A DNA stretch of 64,000 bases from Cymodocea nodosa (taxonomy: Eukaryota; Streptophyta; Magnoliopsida; Alismatales; Cymodoceaceae): contig CM072339.1 in assembly GCA_036874045.1 (NCBI GenBank), positions 9,307,501 through 9,371,500 on the forward strand. The letters are read 5' to 3'. A model generated the notes under the pieces. It was not told the DNA's origin. It did not search any database and saw only the letters and a program-made list of their open reading frames with translations. Every line of letters starts with the position of its first letter. Within the stretch, counting starts at the first letter, position 1. A program made the position numbers and the translations under genes. Positions 35,194 through 47,780 of the stretch are shown here, piece by piece.

Positions 35194-38100
35194 TGTTGAC
35201 ACCCCACATTCATCCCCATCATCAAATTCCCCATTGACTTAGGTGAAATTCCCTCTGTTGAGTGCTAGAATTGACTTTCCTCTTTTGTTGGGTGTTAATA
35301 CCCATCATTTCTTTTTTGTCAAGTGAGCAGCTGTAAAGTATTAATTTGTACATTTTATATATGTTAATTCATACATGTTAAGGATTATAAGTCATCATTA
35401 TATATGTTCTTATGAAGGATTACATGAAAATCATATTTTAGAACTATGCATGTTTTATTGGTTAAAAGTTAATTAATGCACAAATTTATCCTTTATTAAA
35501 TTAATACCTAGTAAATTAGCTCATGTGTAGATATAAGTAAATTTATATATTGATTTCATGCATATCTTAAAAAAATTATCATTAAGATATGAAATCAAAT
35601 AATCTTCAATTGAGCAAGCAATATATCATGCACATTTCATTTTTGCTTTATAATCTAGTAGGAATTTATGTGTAATGTGCATATGCATTTAATGTTATTT
35701 TGTGAGTTGTTGATAAGGATGAAGGACGTGGACCCTTGGATTAAATCATGGGAAATCAACAACTCATTGTCATCCAATTCAAGTTCCAATCAATCAAGAC
35801 TTGCTTAATTTAGGAGGTCTCAATTGGAAAGAGTTTGAAATCTTTCTATAGATGAATAGCAATGGAAGACAAAAGAGGATGGTTGGCCAAAAGAAAGAAT
35901 CATCTCCTCTCTCCTCCACACAAGGGGCAAGAATTCCAACTCCAAAATTTTGGCCTCCCTCTTCTATCCAAGGGTGTGGACAAGCTTCTCCTCCAAGGTT
36001 GGTGAGCTTAGGCACCTTCCCCCTCATCCTAGACGACCTCCTTTTCTCCACTCCAAGCCATCATATGGAAGGCTCTCTATGGGAAAATTAGTGGTATTGG
36101 AGGCATGTGTGCAGTATTGGAAGAGTTTAGGATGTGATCTTTAAGGTGAGGTAATTAGGAAGCATTAAAGTTGAAGAGGAAAGTCAACAAATCCATGTAT
36201 CTTGGAAGCAATTTGAGGACGTGCAACCATCACTTTAGAGCAACCTTAGAAGACTTCTTTTAGATGTGCTACAGGTGGTGACAGCCCTATGGTGTATTAG
36301 TGTGACATGATTCAAGCTTGAAAGGGAGCTTGTGCTTGAAGAAAGGTGGAAAACTCAAAGGTATATTGGAGAGGAGAGATCCTTATACTTGTAATCACAT
36401 TTTCATATCATATGTGTATGAGTATTTAGGTATTTTTGATTTATAAATGTATGCACGTTTAGGATCTTTGTTAAATGTTTATTTCTTTAATTTAAATAGT
36501 TTTTTTACAATATATTTTGTGGAAAATGATTGCTTCATGTGAATGTGTGAATGTTGTGTATAAAACTAATCCTTAACCCTTGTGAATGGATGTATATCCT
36601 ATTTGTTGTAAATTCCAATGCAAGTTCTGTTTTGTTATATGTTTTACAATTCGATTCTGTTCAGTTTTATGTCGTGTTATAACTTTTTTTGTAAGTATTT
36701 CAAGTGTACAATACGAATGTAATGTTTTTGGAATTTTTTAGGATGCATTTTTTAATTATTCTTTCGAGGTAGCATCTGCTTTGTTTTACTAGTTGAGTGT
36801 TAGAAATTATACTTGATTCCTTTATGTTGTCTTGCTCTTGTGCATTTTGAAATATTTCCCTATAAATTTTCCTGATTAGAACAACGAATTGTCTTTTAAG
36901 GAGCATTGATTTCGTGGTGTTTCGTGAAGATTTGATTAAGTTATGATTTTTACATCGACGATGCATTTTTGGAAAGCTTTTAGAATCATTTTGCACACTG
37001 TTCATATATCCAACTTTGGTAGTAGCCTAGAGTGAGTTAAGAAATCACTACCATTTTAAAGATAACTCGATGAACTTTCCAACCAATATTTTTTTTTGGA
37101 TTTTTCAATGTACAAGTTGGAAGAAAAAAGAGTTAGAATTCAAACTTAATTTTTGTGATTTTAGAGACGTGAAATTAAGATTTTCTTGAGTTTTCTAGCT
37201 ATTAACTCTAGGAATTAACAAGTTTTATGCTATCTTTGAAATCTTTATTGAAAGGACCTCTAGATTTTGATAATGCAAAAATCAATGTGAGGTTTTGAAT
37301 TGTATTTCTCAGGTTTAGTCAGTGCAGTAAAAGATCAGAAGGTAGATAATCCTAAGCAACAAACAGATTGCAGTAAATCTCAGAATGTGCTGCTGCAGAA
37401 AATCGAACAGTTAAGAATTGTATTTCTTAGGATAAGAAGGATTGAATGATCGGATAGTTAACTATCCGAAAGCTTAAAGGACTTTCCGGAGAGTTACAAG
37501 TATAACTATCCGAAAGTTAAGTCATTCAATTAATCACGTGAAGAAATACAGAAAGGAAGCTTAAAGGACTTGTTGGAGAGTTAGATAACTATTCGAGTTT
37601 TCTTTTCGGAGAGTTAAATAACTATTCGTGTTTTTCGGTGAGTTATAGGTATAACTTTCCGAAACTTAAGTCATCCTATTATGCACGTGCAGAATGGAGA
37701 AGCCAGCAGTCAAAAGCTTAAAGGAAAAATCGGAGAATTAGATAACTATCTGAAATCTCAAAGAGAGTTTCGGTGAGTTACAGTTTAACTATCCGAAACT
37801 TAAGTCATTGAATTTTCCACGTGCAAAATTCCAGAGAGAAGCTCAAATAAGTTTTCAGAGAGTTAGAAAGATAACTATCCGAACATTCAAGAGAGTTTCG
37901 ATAAGTTACAGTTTAACTATCTAAAACTTAAGTCATTGAATTTCCCACGTGTAGAATTCTAGAGAGAAGCTCAAATAAGTTTTCGGAGAGTTAGAAAGAT
38001 AACTATCTAAAACCCTGAAGTATTTCAGTGAGTTATAGGGATAACCATCTGAAACTTAAGTCAGTCTTTTATGCACGTGCTGAATTAAAGCAATCGAAAA

Positions 38101-39135
38101 GTTAACGGAGGGTTACTGTAGCCAACTATTCAATAGTTAAATAACTGTTCGGTAAGTTACAGTTATAAGTATCCGATTAAATGACAGCTTGCAGTATACA
38201 TTCTGGAATCCTACATGGTAGAAAGTTTTAAGTGATCTTTCGGTGAGTTACAGATATTCTTCGAAGAGTTACACAGCTAACTATCCGAAAGGTTAAGAAG
38301 ATCGGAAGGACATCTTGAAATAACTTTCTGAACGGTAACTTACCGTATTTTGGGACTAAAGTCTAATCAAGTATAGTAGAATATATACATTGGAAGAAAA
38401 TATGATCGTTACACATGGTTGGTATATATACAAGATACAGACAACGGATGTAGATAGCTTTTTGCTCATATACACACTTACACCAAGCTCAACAGAAGAA
38501 AAGCTTTAGAGATCAAATCATCTTCAACATTTATAGATTGAAGTTCAGAAGCTCATCACGCACTCAACTCTGTTGTTCACAAGCTAGTGTTTTACTAAAG
38601 TACACGGATCAAAACTTTAGAGAAAGGATTGATTGAAGCTTCGATAAGGAAGTTCAAGTGAATGGTTGGTTGGTTCTTGCTTAAACCTTAAAGCAAGTGA
38701 TTGTAAGTTTGCAAGAGTTTAGTGAAGCCCAAGTATCCCTTGGGGGTGGACTAACCATTAGTGGTGAACCACCTAAAAATCCCTATGTGAACTCTTTATT
38801 GTGTGCTTGCTATCTCTTTACATTAAACTACTTCTAAAAAGTTAAGAAACGAATTATTACCATTCACCTCCCCTTTGGTAAGCCTTAAGGTCCTAACATT
38901 TATTGTATTTATGTAAATTGTAACTTAATTATACATGATTAGAATTTTAATTATGGATTTAATGGTGTGGATATTTTATCAAGCAATCATTTCAATAAAA
39001 TTATTTAAGACAAACTTCTTGTGTATTCAAACTGTACTTGCACATGCTTATTACAATGGGAATCGTGCACTTGTAGTTATAAATGTAAAATTTGCACCTT
39101 TGCCATTTAATTTAATAATACATAAAAGCGTTATA
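35194..39135 (+). mobile_element. Gypsy LTR (plus strand) split by a solo LTR
   Basis: A plus-strand LTR that starts TGTTGACACC inside the copia relic and ends just before a primer-site-like sequence at 39136. Without the inserted solo LTR it would be about 2.3 kb. It belongs to a different family from the TGTTTAGAATG LTRs, though it shares a TGCACTTGTAGT segment near its 3' end (about 39068). The boundaries rest on the TG start and the primer site; no matching 3' LTR is present in the window. Confidence 0.6.
37244..38903 (+). mobile_element. Solo LTR with TTTAT target duplication
   Basis: A 1650-base LTR (37249-38898) starting TGAAAGGACCTCTAGA and ending GGTCCTAACA, flanked by a perfect TTTAT duplication at 37244-37248 and 38899-38903. 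It is the same family as the solo LTR at 22360-23727 and the fragment at 5083-5356. It contains repeated inverted CGGATAGTTA/TAACTATCCG pairs between 37440 and 38340. CACGTG occurs near 37536, 37684, 37818, 37946 and 38075. It sits within another element's LTR and so is younger than that LTR. Confidence 0.92.
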
Positions 39136-39156
39136 AGTTTTTAGTGTCGTTGTTGA
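39136..39156 (+). promoter_or_regulatory. Degenerate primer binding site of plus-strand gypsy
   Basis: AGTTTTTAGTGTCGTTGTTG follows the LTR end. It matches, with several transitions, the AGTTTTTGGCGCCGTTGCCG arrangement of Tat/Athila elements. C-to-T and G-to-A changes account for the differences, as expected for an old methylated element. Confidence 0.6.
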
Positions 39157-39782
39157 AGAGTTTTGGTGCTAAAATGATTTATTAGATGATTTGCAAGATT
39201 TAATATCCTTTATATTATTCTAGTTTTATTTGTTTTCTTGTTTTAGTTGAGTTATTGTTTTTCTTTGTTTGTTTGCAAGGAAATGAATACATGGATTGGC
39301 CGTTTTATGTGTTCAATTCTTTGATTTTTAAATTGCTTGTTACATGTTTAATTAAGTATATAAGTTGGTGACAAGTAGCTTAATGGAGTAATGATAATCT
39401 TTGTGTACAAAATTATTAAAGATAGAATCTGCCCATTTGAAAATTTGAATTTTTGATGTGCACAAGATCAGAACTCATTTTTATGATATTTTTCCTGAAA
39501 TACTCGATTTTTGAGATTTTTTTGAATACTTATGCATAAAATTCTGATTAGTATGTTAAAAGATAAAAATCTTAGAAGTCAAAGATGTTTTACAGATTTC
39601 TGAATAGTTTTCTATTGATGAATTTTAAAAAGATGCTATTATGAAAGTATTTAAAATTTAATTTAGTAATTTTTTCCAAAAACTAGAGAAAACTATCTTT
39701 CCAACAAGTATTTACATGTGTCATTTGGAGCTATATAAATTTTTGTGTGATTTTTTTAAGTTGAGATAGTAAGTCTTCAAGC

Positions 39783-39950
39783 AAATCGGAAGGTTTCCCT
39801 CTAACTATCCGATTTTTTTTTAAAGTTTCAGAAGGTTAAATAGCTAACCTTCCAAAAATTTTTGAGTTGTACTAATTTTCAGAAGGTTAGTCACTTAACC
39901 TTCTGAAACGCCTAAATTTTCGGAAGGTTAGTTGCTTAACCTTTCGAAAT
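39783..39950 (+). repeat. Array of four TCGGAAGGTTA palindromes
   Basis: Four imperfect hairpin units lie at about 39785-39813, 39826-39857, 39877-39908 and 39918-39948. Each has a TTTCGGAAGGTTAG-like left arm and a CTAACCTTCCGAAA-like right arm around a 2-6 base loop. They lie in the leader between primer site and gag. The rest of the leader (39157-40510) is AT-rich with no gene. Confidence 0.8.
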
Positions 39951-40509
39951 CTCTATGGGTGCAGTTTTCTTGTGTATTTTTTTTATCTGAATTCTTATAT
40001 TTGAAACTGCAATTACATGATGACTTAAAAATTATTTTTATAATTTTTCTACGAAACTACAAGATTTTACCTTTCTGACAAGGTATTATACGTTATGTTT
40101 GGATTTATATACATTTCTAAAGAATTTTCCTAATATGAGATGTTCTGCAGATTATGAATTTGAGTTGTCTAAGTTTATACATGATTTTGATGATACTTTA
40201 GTTTTGAATATTTTTGTCTCTAATTTTTTATAAAAACTAGAAGTAATTACCTTACAGATAATATTTATGTGTGAATTTTCAAGTTGTATAAATTTATGTA
40301 AAATTTTTTTAAGCTAAGGTAGTACAGTTAGTTTTAGAAATTCCATGATTACTTGTTTTGATAAAACTTAGGTTATAAACAATGTTTGTGAGATAGATGC
40401 CTTGTTGTTTGCTTCTAGAACTTAGTGGCATGATATTAGAATCGTTTAACTAAATGAATTTATGGAAAATTAAGTTTCAAGTAAAAGAAAAAGTAATTGT
40501 TTATCAATC

Positions 40510-41646
40510 CCTTTATTATGTTGCAGATTTGCATAAATCACTTGAAGATTGTGCTTCATTGAATACATTCAGTTCATTCATTTAGTTGAAAATTTGCATG
40601 CCATTCTAGATAAATATTTAATTTATAATATGGATGAATTTAGTTTTGATTTGACACCTACATGTTCTAAATGTAAGTTGAATAATCATGTTGATGTTGA
40701 TTGCCCATTTTATATGCTAAATAGGAATGTAGGTGCATGTTTTAGTTCTAATGTTAACCTATCTATGCCAAATTTAAATTATAATGCTAATGTTTATGAC
40801 ACTAGTAGCTATAGTTGTGAAATTAAAATGAAAAAGCCTTTAAGAAATATCCTCTATGCTGAATCATCAGTCAACTTAGCTAAGACAATTGTTGAACTTA
40901 ACACCTCTATAGAATTATTAAACTTAGCAAAAGCCTCTAGTGCCCCCATTGACATAGATGGTTATGAAGACATAAATTTAAGATCAACATCCTTGGATGA
41001 GGATGAATCAGTTCAAACTTTTGTTGCACTAAGGTCTAGGAGAGAGGTGAGCATTCCTAAAAAGGAAACTCCTCTTGTACTGGTGAGTGTTCCTTTAGAT
41101 GATTTATGTTCATCCAATCAACTAAATAAAGAATCTGAAAATGAAATTTTATTGGGTGATAAAAAGGGTAAAGGTAAGGTAACCGAAGTAAACAATCCTT
41201 TAGAAAGTCAACCTGCCCCTTTTCCCCATAGGTTAAGAACTCCACATAAGGATAGTGATCAGAGTGATAAGATTAGAGAAATCTTTGAACAAGTTAGGGT
41301 TAACATTCCATTACTAGATGCACTAGAGCAAATACTTGCCTATGCCAAGTTCTTAAAAGAGTTGTGTATGAAAAAGTGAGCTAGGAAGAGACCTATGAAA
41401 CTGTGCTTAACTAAATTTGTTAGTGTCTATTTTTGCCAAGACTTGCCTAAAAAGTTTAGTGATCCAAGTACTCCAACCATTTTTTGTACAATTGGAGATA
41501 CCTATTTTGATAAAGCATTGATAGATTTGGGAGTAGGAGTAAATATTATGTCGTCTAGTGTTTATATGAACCTAGGACTTAATGATATTCAACCCACTAA
41601 GGTTCTCATTCAACTAGTTGACCATTCCTTTAGAACTCCTAATCAA
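40510..41646 (+). pseudogene. Gypsy gag tail and protease (plus strand)
   Basis: Part of a Tat/Athila-type gag-protease region. The open frame 40549-41379 carries a zinc knuckle, CSKCKLNNHVDVDC (CX2CX4HX4C), then an acidic linker and FPHRLRTPHKDSDQSDKI, a conserved Athila-type segment. A stop at 41377-41379 is followed in frame by 41395-41658. This stretch includes KFVSVYFCQDLPKKF and the protease active-site region ALIDLGVGVNIM, where the usual D-[LT]-G-A has Val for Ala. The N-terminal gag domain is missing or unreadable. The frame ends at about 41646, where minus-strand gypsy 3' sequence begins; RT and integrase are absent. Confidence 0.8.
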
Positions 41647-42290
41647 ACAAATCAATAAACTCTCAAAGTTTTTTTTTTTTTTTTCTTTTTCTTTTCAACA
41701 CAGTATATATACGTATTTCATTAATACAGATGCAATAAAACACAAATCTCATATAATCCTGCTTCTATAATTTACTGAAAACATGAATCCATATCAATAA
41801 GCTCATACTTTTTCTGTAGTTTAATAAGATTTACACATAAATCATTCTACAAGTTTAATCAATCAAATTAAATGTATCCTTGATCATATGTATTTCATTT
41901 AATCCAAAAATCAACATTTCAACTCTTTCAGGATTTTAGATAATTTACTGAGTTTCAGTTAAGCATTCTAATTTCTTTTTAAAATCGTGAAACTGTTAAA
42001 CTCATAAAATTCAGCAAAAACATAAGATACTATATCTAGATTTGTATTAATAGTAGAATTGTAGCATCTTATATAAGATTCTAAATATAACATTCAAGTA
42101 GTTACAGTTTTTTTATTGTTTCAATTATTAGATAATTATAGGAAATTTCGGTTAGTTATAGCAAACTCATAAAAAAAATTTCAATTTCCACAGAAATTTG
42201 CAGCACAATCCTAGTTCCTCTAATTAACAAAATTACTTAGATTTAATCTAATTACCTCCCCCCCCATAACTACATTTTGCATTGTCCTCA
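41647..42290 (-). repeat. Gypsy IR block with polypurine tract
   Basis: Minus-strand copy of the block at 48470-49100, joined abruptly to the plus-strand protease at a shared AATAAACTCTCAAAG word. A tract of nine C residues (GGGGGGGGG on the minus strand) lies at about 42258-42266, next to CATTTTGCATTGTCCTCAAT. This is the same arrangement as at 49084-49120. Confidence 0.75.
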
Positions 42291-42793
42291 ATGTAAAAGA
42301 TTTTACAGTAAATACAATAAATGTTAGCAAGCATGAATATTGTTTCGTTGACTTAACACCTAACTCAACGAACTAAGTTCGTTGAGTTAATGAATAACTC
42401 CATGAACTGTGTTTGAATGCAAATTCAGGATAAGTAATCAATTACATACCTTATTCTTTTATATCTCCTTCAATATCTTCCGACTTTTGATTCTGAAAAG
42501 CTTCTCATTCACAAATAAAAGCAGAATATATAACAAAATAACATTTAACAACAAAACATAAATTGTTAAATTAATGTATTGTGTGGAACCTAGGCTCTTA
42601 TGCCTTTGGTGGCTCACAAGCAAGCTAGTTGGTTTCCCAAAATAGATACCAACAAATTGGATTGATATTTTGTTTTTTTCTTTTCTTTTTTTTCTTTTTT
42701 TTTATAAAATAAAACAAAAACTAAAAAAAATTTCTTTCTTTTTTTCTAAAAATAAATGTATAGTACACAACATTAAAAGTACAAAATCACAAT
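42291..42793 (-). other. 3' flank of F-box copy C
   Basis: Non-coding stretch collinear with 49121-49505. It includes the conserved CCTATGCCTTTGGTGGCT-like segment near 42598 and poly(T)/poly(A)-rich runs. A palindromic AACTCAACGAA / TTCGTTGAGTT pair lies at 42362-42388. Confidence 0.6.
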
Positions 42794-43225
42794 TTAAGAA
42801 CATGATTGAAAAGTAGTGACAAATGGAATAAACGTGTTAGTCTAAGTAAACTTTTTAAGTATAATTCTTCTTGCTATTAATTCTATTTTAATGTAGTTTG
42901 CTCTCCTTTTTAACTTGTAAACTTGCAGTATGTTATCAATACTAAATATAAGTGTATTACCATTAATGAATTGAAATGTAGAAAGGGATCCTTTTCTCTT
43001 CCAAGATGATGTAGTTGTTTCTATTTCTACATATATTTCAATTCATTCCTCTTCCCACTTCCATTCATTTAGGTCTTTCATAATCCATATTTGAAATTTC
43101 ATCAGTTCATCCCACCATCTTATCAAACATGAAGTAGGATCATCATGTTCATTATACCATACTCCTAATTGAATTTTATCATGTTTTGTAGATGGTGGTT
43201 TAGTTATATCACTAGGTGTCTTGAG
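42794..43225 (-). pseudogene. F-box protein fragment C
   Basis: About 430 bases collinear with the C-terminal third of the F-box gene at 49506-50645, including the region coding for a Trp-rich WEEE-like stretch. Substitutions and frame breaks prevent translation. It is cut at its upstream side by the gypsy LTR end at about 43250. It shows that at least three copies of the F-box cassette exist here. Confidence 0.8.
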
Positions 43226-43249
43226 GATTGTTAAGTTAATTCTTAAACT

Positions 43250-45217
43250 TGTATATCAATAATTACTCTTAGAAATAAACAAACAACCTTTCACACAAAT
43301 TAGATATTAAATCTAATTTGTGTTTTTAACTACAAGTGCACAATATATATTGTATTTGTGTGCAAGTACAGGTCGGTCCCATAGAGATTGAGTAAGAATT
43401 GTGTACTGTTTTGATTTTTATATTGGAGTTTATATGTGTTTAGTTAAGCACTTCGTTGAGTTACAATTAACTCAACGGACTTAGTTCGTGGAGTTATGAC
43501 TAACTCAACGAACTAACCTCATGAACTTAAGTTAACTCCATGAGCCTATCCTTCCAGTTGAATACTGCTATTTACAAAGGAATTCGGCCAACCATTGGGC
43601 GGTTCCACAGATTGTAAATAACAACAATTAAGCTCTTTAATGTTAGTTAATATTAGATTTATCATTAAGCAATACTAACATTCAGATATTTCAATAGTAA
43701 CCATTAAAATCTTTAAGTATCTGGAACAAATCAATTTCAATAAACTGTAAAACTATTTTCTCTTTTCTGAATCAAACAAACATAAGACATTAACAATACT
43801 AACAATGATAACATTAATCACGATACAAAACAAACAATACAACACATTAATACTAAATGTAAACACAAATAATTTGTTGTTTTTGGTATTTTTGTTTTGA
43901 TATGTTCTTGAAGATGAATGAAAGGTGAAATGTAAAAATCTCTATCGATAGTAAAAACTTCCATCACTACATGCGACGCGATTACACCACTAAAAACTTA
44001 CTCACTTACAATCCTGCCTCCTCTCCCTATAGAATCGTGAATCTACAATTGTAAGATGATCTCCTCTTTAGCATACTAGCATCAACCCAAAATCAAGGCT
44101 AGAAGCTTTACGATCTCTTGAAATATGAGTCAATGCTTGGTGAAAATGGCTTCCTTTCCCGCAACGCGATCACTCCTCACAATGGTTGTCAGGCACCGTG
44201 TTTGGCTCGGAATCGACCCGACATCAGAAAAGTATCCTCACAGACCTCCGATGGTTGGTGATTTTGGTGGTGGTTCTTACCACAAAGATTAGTCAATTCA
44301 TAATAGTTGTAGTGGTGTAGAGCTTTAGGGAACTTCCGACGCTTCTTGTAGTTAGCGTGGTTCTCCACCACTACACACACACCTTTTCTTCATCTTTTAT
44401 ATTTCTTACAGTAGTAACTGCTCTTGCTTAAATGATTGGTTGGATTTCCTTCATTCATATCAATGATGGTGATTTCTTCTTCCTTCCACGAGTGAATTCC
44501 TACGTGATACGTGCAATCGTGGTTGTCCTTCGAATTTCCTGTTTCTGCAACTGCTACAGTGGCATATTAGAAAATAAATGGTTCGTGGAGTTATAGATAA
44601 CTTAACAGACTTACTTCGTTGATTTAACCATAAAACACGTGCAATAAAGAAATAAGCTGCTAACATAATGTGTTACTTTAGTGTGTATTCATGTAACTCA
44701 ACGCGTACAGTTATGCTAACTTAACGAGTTAAACATGTGCAACTCACGTGATATACTAAAGGATTTAAATTCAACACGTGCATAATTCTAACATAACGAG
44801 TTCAGATATTTTGGATACTTACGAACCTAATTGTCCAATGCTTAGATGTATTTTGGATAGTTAGTAGATAACTTACCGAACATCCACTTAAGTCATGCAT
44901 TGATGTTTCAACACGTGTACTCTAGGAAATAATAAAATATTCTTTAAGCATTTAAACATAACTATCTGATACATGCAATATAACTCTTCGAAATAACAGA
45001 AAATTCAGATACTTAAGAATTTCAAAGCCTGCAACTCACCAACAGTTCAGATATGTACTTAAGTAACATTAATTCCTTGAAATTATGCAGATTCTTTCAT
45101 TAAAGCATATAATAGTGCAATTATAACATAATGACTTAATTCTCCTATGATAAACTAAATATTATGCAAATAACCATCATTTAACCATTAATATTATGCA
45201 CTTTTTCATTCTAAATA
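43250..45217 (-). mobile_element. Gypsy LTR (copy at 43-45 kb)
   Basis: Full-length minus-strand LTR, starting TATTTAGAATG at 45217 (one change from TGTTTAGAATG) and ending ACA at 43250. It holds CACGTG near 44635, 44744, 44776 and 44915, and a CGTTGAGTTA/TAACTCAACG palindrome at 43452-43477. It carries no gene. Downstream is the truncated F-box fragment rather than a normal internal region. Confidence 0.8.
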
Positions 45218-45940
45218 CTTCCCCCATACTTAAATTTTGCTAGTCCCTTAGCAAACTACTAAGATCTAACTAGTTGATCTTTTTAAAGTGCTAGATTTAA
45301 TTTTTCATTTTGTTCTTCTTTAGAATACATAAATTAGATCACTATATAGATATTCTATATTTTTAGCAATATATTTTAACATTGTTTTCTCTTCTTCAAC
45401 CTGCAAATATATTTAAAACATATGTAAATTACATACAAAATATATTAACATCATATAGGTGGTAATTATATTATCATTTTTTTCTTTAACATCTGTTATC
45501 TTGAATTTTCCAATATGATTTCCAGAATAAATTTCAACTACATACGAATCAAAACACAATCCAACTCAATATAATTAAAACAAGTAGAATAATGAATTGT
45601 ATCTCAAATAAACAACTTTAAAAGTCTATTCTAGATTCATACTTCAACAATCTTAGATAACAGAAAGTATACTTGATTCAAAAGATTTCTGTATTTCACA
45701 AAACACTTTTATCTTTTTAGAACAGTATATGCATATTTGTACTTTAAAAGTTAATTTGAAAAGTTTGAATCATACAAGAGCTTTCTAGTGTACCAATGTA
45801 TCGAGCATTCAATCAACAATCCCAGATCTGATCAGGATCTTAGGTTGCCAGATTTAAAGAGTCTTTTTTCTAGTTAACAATCCTTACATACCTATCTACT
45901 CAAGTACAAAAGACTCATGATCAAACAAGTTAATAAATGT
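45218..45940 (-). repeat. Gypsy IR block with polypurine tract
   Basis: Minus-strand block leading to the LTR at 45217, with AAGTATGGGGGAAG immediately before it and CAACAATCCCAGATCTGAT near 45815. It is truncated at 45940 where the end of the next LTR and its primer-site-like sequence begin. Confidence 0.75.
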
Positions 45941-45962
45941 TCGTGTTTTCACTAGAAAAACT

Positions 45963-47780
45963 TGGATTTGTTACTTCTATTTTTACTTAGTTAATTTATC
46001 TTTATGCCTATTCTTTCTTTTAGAAGTAAACAAACAACCTTTAATACAATTTACATATTAATTCCAATTTGTACTTTAACTGCAAGTGCACAGTGTCTAT
46101 TGTATCAGTGTGCAAGTACAGGTCGATCCCACAGGGAATTGCTGACGAATTTAAGAAATGTTTGATTGTGAACAATTCAAATTTATATTCAATAAGCATT
46201 CCGTTGAGTTACAGTTAACTCAACGGACTAAGTTCGTTGAGTTATGGATAACTCAACGGACTATCCTCGTGGACTTAAGTTAACTCCACGAGCCTGTCTA
46301 TTCTTTATAATACTGCTAATTACAGAGGAATTCGGCCAACCATTGGGTGATTCCACAGATAGTAAATAACATCAATTAAGCTTTTTAATGCTAGTTAACA
46401 TTGGATTTATCATTATGCAATACTAACATTCAGATGATTCAAACAGTAATGATTAAAATCTTTAAGTTGTTTTGTACGAACCAATTTCAGTAAACTGTAA
46501 AAATTAAAACTAACATAAAACAATCATAAAATTGATACAGATAACATTAATCACGATACAACACCAACAATACAACACTCAAATACAACATACAAACAAA
46601 GATAAATTGTTTTTGGTATTTTTGTTTTGATGTGATGGGCGAAAGGTGAAATGTAAAGTAATTTCACTTGACAGTAAATACTTCCGACACTACTTGCAAC
46701 GCGATTACACCACTGAAAATTGAACCACTTACAATTCTGTCTCCTCTCCTTATAGAATCGCGAGTCCAGAATTGCAAGATGATCTCCTCTTCAGCATACA
46801 GGCATCAACCCGAAGCCAAGGCTAAAAGCTTTATGATCTCCTGAAATATGAGTCGGCGCTTGGTGAAAATGTCTTCCCTTCCCGCGACGCGATCACTCCT
46901 CACAGTGGTTGTCAGGCACTGTGTTTGGCTTGGAATCGACCCAACATCAGGCAAGTATCCTCACAGACCTCCGATGATTGGTGATTATGGTGGTGATACG
47001 ATGGTTGGTGTGATACTTCGGAGAATCGCCGATACTGTCTGCAGAAACTCGGTGCTCCTCCTCTGTATACACTAGCCGTTCATCGATCACACCCTTTCTT
47101 TCTTTTTTCTTTTCTTTTATATTTCTTCAGTGGTAACTGCTTCTGCTTGAATGGTCGGTTGGATTTCCTTCCTTCAGATCAACGGTGATGATTTCTTTCT
47201 CCCTATGTGATTGAATTCCTGCGTGATACGTGCAAACGTGTTTTCTCCTTCCAACTGTCTGTTCCTGCAACCGCTACAGTGGCATATTAGAAAATATATA
47301 GTGTGTGGAGTTACAGATAACTCAACGGACTTCCTTCGTTGATTTAACTATAAAACACGTGCAAAAATAACAACTTAAGTTTATAACGCTAACCTAACGC
47401 GTTGCCTTAGTGTATTTTCATGTAACTCAACGCGTGCAGTTATACTAACTTAACGAGTTATAACGTAAGTAAATCTACTAGCTCTCAACACGTGTCAGCA
47501 GTAGTTTAAACATAAAATAACATTTTGGAGAGTTACAGGTATAACTATCCGATGCTCAGATGCATTTTCGGATACTTAAGAATTTCACAGCCTGTAATTT
47601 ACCGACAGTTCATAAATGTACTAAATTAACATTAATTCCCCAAAATTAAGCAGATTCTTCAATTAAAGCATATAACAGTGCAATTATAACATAATGGCTT
47701 AATTCTCATATGATAAGCTAAATATTATACAATTAACCATCATTTAACCGTTAATAATATGCACTTTTTCATTCTAAACA
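45963..47780 (-). mobile_element. Gypsy LTR (copy at 46-48 kb)
   Basis: Minus-strand LTR of 1818 bases, from TGTTTAGAATG at 47780 to TCCA at 45963, followed by AGTTTTTCTAGTG, a primer-site relic. Two palindromes on CGTTGAGTTA/TAACTCAACG lie back to back at 46202-46260. CACGTG occurs near 47355 and 47485. It follows the F-box cassette as the likely 3' LTR of that element. Confidence 0.82.

Noticed and set aside
35794-36144. Overlapping open frames with Ser/Pro-rich products in the plus-strand gypsy LTR
   Set aside because: They lie in LTR sequence, overlap on both strands, and show no recognisable motif.
36700-37005. Minus-strand open frame of 101 codons in the gypsy LTR
   Set aside because: No domain, antisense to the LTR, and composition is that of the surrounding AT-rich repeat.
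39783-39950. CRISPR-like array of palindromes
   Set aside because: Repeats are imperfect, spacers are short and AT-rich, and the context is a plant retrotransposon leader.
44189-47075. Short open frames within gypsy LTRs (for example 44189-44380, 46848-47075)
   Set aside because: They are not preserved as open frames in the other LTR copies of the family and have no domain.
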